From an uncultured Acidobacteriota bacterium (GTDB lineage: Bacteria; Acidobacteriota; Thermoanaerobaculia; Gp7-AA8): 13,721 nt of DNA. The position numbers and the translations under genes were made by a program. Of this stretch, positions 7,867-13,721 are shown piece by piece; the first letter of the stretch is position 1, and the number at the start of each line of letters is the position of its first letter. Location: assembly GCA_946887105.1 (NCBI GenBank), contig CAMPKJ010000126.1, forward strand, positions 1 to 13,721, written 5' to 3'. The notes below the pieces were generated by a model. It searched no databases and was not told the origin of the DNA. It saw only the letters and a list, made by a program, of their open reading frames with translations.

Positions 7867-7921
7867 TCATCCTCCGAGAAGAACTGATTAGGGCGCGAAG
7901 CTATCACGCGGGCGCAAAAAA
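7867..7921. promoter_or_regulatory. Divergent start-to-start gap, presumed promoters; SD for S46
   Basis: Fifty-five bases separate the start codons of the minus-strand S46 gene and the plus-strand membrane protein gene, so promoters for both must lie here or run into the genes. A perfect GGAGG for S46 reads on the minus strand at 7875-7871, four bases before ATG 7866. A second ATG at 7870 is out of frame with the peptidase. Nothing like a good -35/-10 pair at 16-18 spacing is visible in either direction. The plus-strand start is preceded by AAAAA and no SD, which hints at a leaderless or poorly initiated message or a wrong start call. Confidence 0.4.
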
Positions 7922-9718
7922 ATGCCCTGTATCATCGCGCGTGTGCTCGACGCTCTTCTCGCACGGCATGTCCTGCTGCAGAGCACTCGCATCGCGGCCG
8001 CGGCCTTCCTGCTCCTGCTGCTCGTGGCCCTCGGCGCCGCGATCCTGAAGCGTTGCGGCGTCATCGTCGGAAACGGTACGGAGCGGATTCTGCTCAGCGC
8101 GGCCGCCGGGTTCGCCGCCTACCAGTTCTGCGTGCGGTGGCTCGCCGAACTGCCGGTGGCCTCGCCGCTGGGCATCGGCGCGATCGTGCTGCTGCTCGCG
8201 ATCGCTGCCGCGCCAGGATGGAGATCGCTGCGCGACGATCTCCACGGCGCGAGGCTTCCCCGCGATGGCTGGTCGATCGCGATCCTGCTCTTGCTGATCG
8301 CGCCGCTGACCATGGCGCTCGCACCCGCCGTGTCGCGCGACGCGCTGGTGTACCACCTCCGCTTTCCGGAGATGACGCTCCGCCTCGGCAGCTGGGCCTA
8401 CGATCCGGCGAGCAGCACGTCGTTCAATCCCGCCGCGGCCGGGACGCTCTACCTTCCCGCGCTGGCCGCCGATGCGAGCGGCGTGATCGCGCAGCTCGTG
8501 CACTTCGGATTCTTCGTGCTCTGCATCGTGGCGGCGGCGGCAATCGCGCGACGCCTCGGCGCGGCCACCGGCAAGCCGGCGGCGGTCCTGGTTGCGTCGT
8601 TGCCGGTTGCGGCGATCGTGGCCGGCTGGGCGTGGGCGGACATGGCGTATGTCTTCGCGCTGAGCGCCGCGGCGCTGGCGTTGCTCGCCGCACTGCCCGT
8701 ACTCGCGCTGGCGCTGCTCGGCCTGGCCGTGTCGGTCAAATACACGGCGCTCATCGCCGGACTGCCGCTGTTCGCCGCGATCGCGATCTCGCTCGTTCGC
8801 GCGCGCGCGTTCCGTCGACTCGCGCTCGGCATCGCGCTCGGTGCACTCGTCGTCAGCCCATGGCTGATCACGAACCTCGTGCGCACCGGCGATCCGATTT
8901 ATCCGCTCGCGTCGAAGAATCATCCGGCGGCGAGCGTGGCCGCGACGTGGAGCGGTTCGTCATGGATGGACGTGTGGAGCGCCTACTTCCTGCGTCCGCA
9001 GACGCTCGATGAAGACGCCGGCGGACTGCTGTTCCTCGTCACAGGAGCAGCCGGTTTCGCCGCGGCCCTGTCGCGGCGCGAGCTGCGCGCCGCCGCCGCA
9101 TGCGGCATCGCACTGTGGGTCGTGCACGTGCCGCTGACCGCGGCGATGCGACTGCTGCTCCCCGCGGTCGTGGCCACGCTGGTCCTCGCCGGAACGGCAT
9201 TCGAGCAGTTGGAGCGCAGGAGGCTGGCCATGCTCCTCGCCGGCGCCTTCGCCATCCGCGGCGGGATCGTTGCGGCGGCGCATAACGCGCATTTTCTCAA
9301 TCCGCTGCCGGCCGCGATCGGCATCGAGAGCGAACGGGATTACATCCATCGCACGGTCTCCGCGGCGCCGCTCTTCGAGCGCGCGGATCGGATCCTGCCG
9401 CCGCATGCGCGCGTGCTGGCCATCAATGAAGTTCGGCTCTTCCGCTTCCCGCGCCCGGTGAGCGCATCGCGCATCGTCGATCCGCCGCTGGTGCGCCGCT
9501 ACCTCGCCGCAGCCGCGACGCCACAGATCGTCATCGAACGCCTCCGCCGCGACGGATTCACCCACGTCCTGATCGCCACGCGCCCCGTCGAGCGCGGCGC
9601 CGGCCTCCGCCTGACGCGTGAAGAGGAGCGACTGGTCACCGCGACCCTGCGGATGTGCAAGGTGGTCGATCGCGAGGGCAACACGATGCTGCTGGAGTTG
9701 CCGGCAATCGCACGGTGA
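7922..9718 (+). CDS. Polytopic GT-C-like membrane protein, probable lipid-linked-sugar glycosyltransferase
   Basis: A 598-residue protein with about ten or eleven hydrophobic segments up to residue about 455, then a soluble C-terminal part of about 140 residues. The first large loop carries SRDALVYHLRFPE at 138-150 followed by a Phe/Asn/Pro segment. That arrangement (acidic residue after TM2-3, then a YHL-type block and a GxWxYDP stretch) is common in GT39/ArnT-like and related GT-C proteins, which move sugars from polyprenyl carriers outside the cytoplasm. Asp140 is the candidate catalytic acid. I cannot assign donor or acceptor. The ATG at 7922 has no SD; GTG at 7943 is an alternative start that would trim 7 residues. 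It is the only plus-strand gene. The last 22 codons have a diverged copy just downstream. Confident as a membrane protein, moderate as GT-C. Confidence 0.75.
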   Translation: MPCIIARVLDALLARHVLLQSTRIAAAAFLLLLLVALGAAILKRCGVIVGNGTERILLSAAAGFAAYQFCVRWLAELPVASPLGIGAIVLLLAIAAAPGWRSLRDDLHGARLPRDGWSIAILLLLIAPLTMALAPAVSRDALVYHLRFPEMTLRLGSWAYDPASSTSFNPAAAGTLYLPALAADASGVIAQLVHFGFFVLCIVAAAAIARRLGAATGKPAAVLVASLPVAAIVAGWAWADMAYVFALSAAALALLAALPVLALALLGLAVSVKYTALIAGLPLFAAIAISLVRARAFRRLALGIALGALVVSPWLITNLVRTGDPIYPLASKNHPAASVAATWSGSSWMDVWSAYFLRPQTLDEDAGGLLFLVTGAAGFAAALSRRELRAAAACGIALWVVHVPLTAAMRLLLPAVVATLVLAGTAFEQLERRRLAMLLAGAFAIRGGIVAAAHNAHFLNPLPAAIGIESERDYIHRTVSAAPLFERADRILPPHARVLAINEVRLFRFPRPVSASRIVDPPLVRRYLAAAATPQIVIERLRRDGFTHVLIATRPVERGAGLRLTREEERLVTATLRMCKVVDREGNTMLLELPAIAR

Positions 9719-9753
9719 CGCGAGCGCTAAGCTGCCCGCCCGCGGAACGCGGC
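9715..9753 (+). repeat. 39-base direct repeat, copy 1
   Basis: This copy begins on the last coding bases of the membrane protein gene (it contains its TGA at 9716-9718) and runs GTGACGCGAGCGCTAAGCTG onward to CGGC. It matches 9826-9864 at 38 of 39 positions, 111 bases away. It contains the left arm of the hairpin seen around copy 2 but lacks the right arm. Confidence 0.9.
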
Positions 9754-9829
9754 GACGGCATCAATGTACAGAGTCGTCAGGCGCGAAGACAACACGATCG
9801 TGCTGCGGATTGCCGCTGATCCACCGTGA
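9752..9829 (+). pseudogene. Decayed duplicate of the 3' end of the upstream membrane protein gene
   Basis: Offset by exactly 111 bases and without gaps, this stretch mirrors the end of the preceding gene. From ATG 9764 to TGA 9827 the 22 codons align with 9653-9718 at 43 of 66 bases. Nine of 21 residues are identical (the consensus keeps VV, RE, NT and a following L), and four more are conservative. Both copies end in TGA at the same aligned place. There is no upstream gene body, start signal or RBS, so this is a relic, not a gene. It could be the tail of a lost tandem paralog, or a fragment brought in by recombination at the 39-base repeat that follows. Confidence 0.7.
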
Positions 9830-9864
9830 CGCGAGCGCTAAGCTGCCGGCCCGCGGAACGCGGC
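9826..9864 (+). repeat. 39-base direct repeat, copy 2
   Basis: This is the second copy, 38 of 39 bases identical to 9715-9753, with the one difference inside GCTGCC[C/G]GCC. Like copy 1 it starts on the stop codon of the (relic) reading frame. The flanking codons are only about 65 percent identical, so the noncoding element is much better conserved than the coding sequence before it. Confidence 0.9.
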
Positions 9865-9880
9865 CGGCCAGCTTCAGCGC
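9835..9880. repeat. Long bulged hairpin spanning repeat copy 2
   Basis: The left arm GCGCTAAGCTGCCGGCCCGCG (9835-9855) pairs with 9859-9880 around a GAA loop, with single-base bulges. It lies in the gap between two convergent genes and could end transcripts from either side or be a dispersed palindromic repeat. No T-run is present on either strand. Confidence 0.7.
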
Positions 9881-9885
9881 GAGCA

Positions 9886-9920
9886 GCGAGTCCGGCGGCC
9901 TACGGCCGCCCGAGACTCGC
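9886..9920. terminator. Hairpin directly after the rho stop, probable terminator
   Basis: On the plus strand GCGAGTCCGGCGGCC (9886-9900), loop TAC, then GGCCGCCCGAGACTCGC (9904-9920). The stem pairs GCGAGTC with GACTCGC and GGCGGCC with GGCCGCC around a small internal loop. It abuts the rho TAA with no spacing. Very stable, but it lacks the U-tract of a classical intrinsic terminator, so it may instead protect the 3' end or block read-through from the convergent gene. Confidence 0.55.
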
Positions 9921-11507
<1,587 letters not shown>

Positions 11508-11511
11508 GGTT

Positions 11512-11516
11512 TCCTT
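11512..11516 (-). promoter_or_regulatory. Shine-Dalgarno of rho, adjoining the engB stop
   Basis: On the minus strand TAAGAAGGAAACCATG joins the engB stop, the AAGGA ribosome-binding site and the rho start, with four bases between AAGGA and ATG. It decides the rho start and suggests that ribosomes finishing engB can reinitiate on rho. Confidence 0.8.
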
Positions 11517-11517
11517 C

Positions 11518-12099
11518 TTAGAGCCGGGCGATCATTTCGCGCCGGATCTGGTCGATCCCCTTCTTGTTGACTGCCGACGCCGCGATGAGTTGCGCGTCGT
11601 CGAGCTCGAGCTCCTGGGCGATGGCCCGCCTGCTGACAGCGAGCTGGTTGTTCGATAGTTTGTCGCTCTTGGTGAGCACGATCTTCTCGTCCACGCCTTC
11701 CAGCGCGCGCGACCAGTGATGCATCTGCAGATCGTGCTCGCCGGGTGTGCGTCTCACGTCGAGCAGCAGAAAGATCAAGCGCAACGTCTCCGCGTTTTCG
11801 AGGTAACCGCGCACCAGCTCACCCCACGAGCGGGACATGCTTTTCGGGACCTTCGCGTATCCGTAACCCGGCAGGTCCACGAGATAGAACTTTTCATTGA
11901 TCAGATAGAACTGCACCGCCTGCGTCTTCCCCGGCGTCTGGCTGACCCGTGCGACACCTTTCCGATTCAAAACGGCATTGATCAGGCTCGACTTGCCCAC
12001 GTTGGACCGGCCGACCATTGCGAACTGCGGCCTGCCGTCACGCGGGAAATCGCCCGGCTTGTACGCCGCCCGAGAAAACTCAACTGACCGAATGTCCAA
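11518..12099 (-). CDS. engB: Ribosome biogenesis GTPase EngB (YihA/YsxC)
   Basis: A 193-residue TRAFAC-class GTPase needed for large-subunit ribosome assembly. Motifs, numbered from the proposed start: G1 GRSNVGKS at 30-37, G2 around TPGKT at 55-59, G3 DLPGYG at 75-80, G4 TKSD at 143-146, G5 near SAV at 175-177. The open frame has no ATG at all. I prefer the TTG at 12099 because it places 29 residues before G1, nearly as in B. subtilis YsxC. The TTG at 12162 would add 21 residues with no family resemblance and would run through a perfect small hairpin. No SD is seen before either. The neighbours lon (upstream) and rho (downstream) lie on the same strand. Function is firm; the start is moderately sure. 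Confidence 0.94.
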   Translation of the reverse strand: MDIRSVEFSRAAYKPGDFPRDGRPQFAMVGRSNVGKSSLINAVLNRKGVARVSQTPGKTQAVQFYLINEKFYLVDLPGYGYAKVPKSMSRSWGELVRGYLENAETLRLIFLLLDVRRTPGEHDLQMHHWSRALEGVDEKIVLTKSDKLSNNQLAVSRRAIAQELELDDAQLIAASAVNKKGIDQIRREMIARL

Positions 12100-12139
12100 A
12101 GTTTTGGCTGATTTGAAACTGGCTTGCTGGAACAACGGA

Positions 12140-12157
12140 TATCCGGAGAGCCGGATA
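12140..12157. promoter_or_regulatory. Small perfect hairpin upstream of engB
   Basis: TATCCGG, loop AGAG, CCGGATA: a perfect 7-bp stem 40 bases before the proposed engB start. It could be a leader hairpin, an operator-like inverted repeat or chance. The rest of 12100-12257 shows no promoter I would defend and no coding sequence beyond the TTG frame already discussed. Confidence 0.4.
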
Positions 12158-12258
12158 CGCAAGGTGTGTGCGTCGCGGAACTACTGTGAAGAGCGGTTTG
12201 TGTGCTGAACGGCGGAGATTGTGCGGATATTCGTGGGGCGTGTCAATGAACGGGAACG

Positions 12259-12350
12259 AGAGTTCCTCGGGGTTCCTCGGAAGTACCTCGGTTCCTCGGA
12301 GTGGAGGGTCCCCGAGGAACTCCGAGGAACCGAGGCACTCCGAGGAACTC
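12259..12350. repeat. Hairpin built of tandem TTCCTCGG units after lon
   Basis: The left half repeats GTTCCTCGG or close variants (12262, 12271, 12290, with a TACCTCGG between); the right half repeats CCGAGGAAC and variants. The best stem pairs 12282-12302 with 12319-12339 at 20 of 21 positions around a 16-base loop, and alternative registers are possible because of the tandem units. It ends 8 bases before the lon stop codon as read on the plus strand, so it immediately follows lon in transcription and could terminate it or stabilise its message. The architecture copies that of the element at 5599-5692, but the unit sequence is unrelated. Confidence 0.85.
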
Positions 12351-12357
12351 GGTGCAG

Positions 12358-13721
<1,364 letters not shown>

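Overview
This GC-rich window reads as ordinary chromosome from a Gram-negative, outer-membrane-bearing bacterium. Evidence for the envelope type is an MCE/Mla phospholipid transporter and a PBP1B-type peptidoglycan synthase. An S46 dipeptidyl peptidase with a signal peptide, a Rho with a long disordered N-terminus, the GC content and the style of the intergenic repeats make Acidobacteriota my best guess. That is inference with moderate-to-low confidence, because no marker RNA is present. I see no phage, transposase, CRISPR array, tRNA or rRNA.

Layout. Eight of the nine intact or edge-cut protein genes lie on the minus strand. At the right edge is the C-terminal 453 residues of Lon (12358-13721). 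After a repeat-filled gap come engB (11518-12099, TTG start proposed) and rho (9921-11507), 10 bases apart. A convergent gap (9719-9920) holds a decayed duplicate of a gene 3' end, a 39-base direct repeat and two hairpins. The only plus-strand gene (7922-9718) encodes a polytopic GT-C-like membrane protein. It diverges from an S46 peptidase gene (5695-7866), with 55 bases between the two start codons. A gap with a 34-bp imperfect hairpin (5546-5694) separates S46 from a compact run, 5545 down to 1: PBP1B-like synthase, an unknown 135-residue four-TM protein, MlaE-like permease, MlaF-like ATPase and an MlaD-like MCE protein cut by the left edge. Gaps in this run are 3, 43, 1 and 3 bases.

How the genes fit together. 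The left run looks like one envelope operon. It would couple cell-wall synthesis (PBP1B type, with a UB2H-like domain) to lipid traffic between the inner and outer membranes (MlaE, MlaF, MlaD). The small membrane protein between the two parts has no recognised function and is the best candidate for something new. The right part (lon, engB, rho) is housekeeping. The lon-engB order matches the lonA-ysxC order of Bacillus subtilis.

Most unusual signals. Three intergenic gaps each carry a different long hairpin; in two of them the arms are built from short tandem units (GCAAAGTC-like and GTTCCTCGGA-like). The third gap holds a diverged in-frame copy of the upstream gene's last 22 codons followed by a nearly identical 39-base element. 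The S46 peptidase has Ser at the position that is Gly or Arg in the characterised DPP7 and DPP11 types. I found no clear case for a wholly new defence or mobile system.
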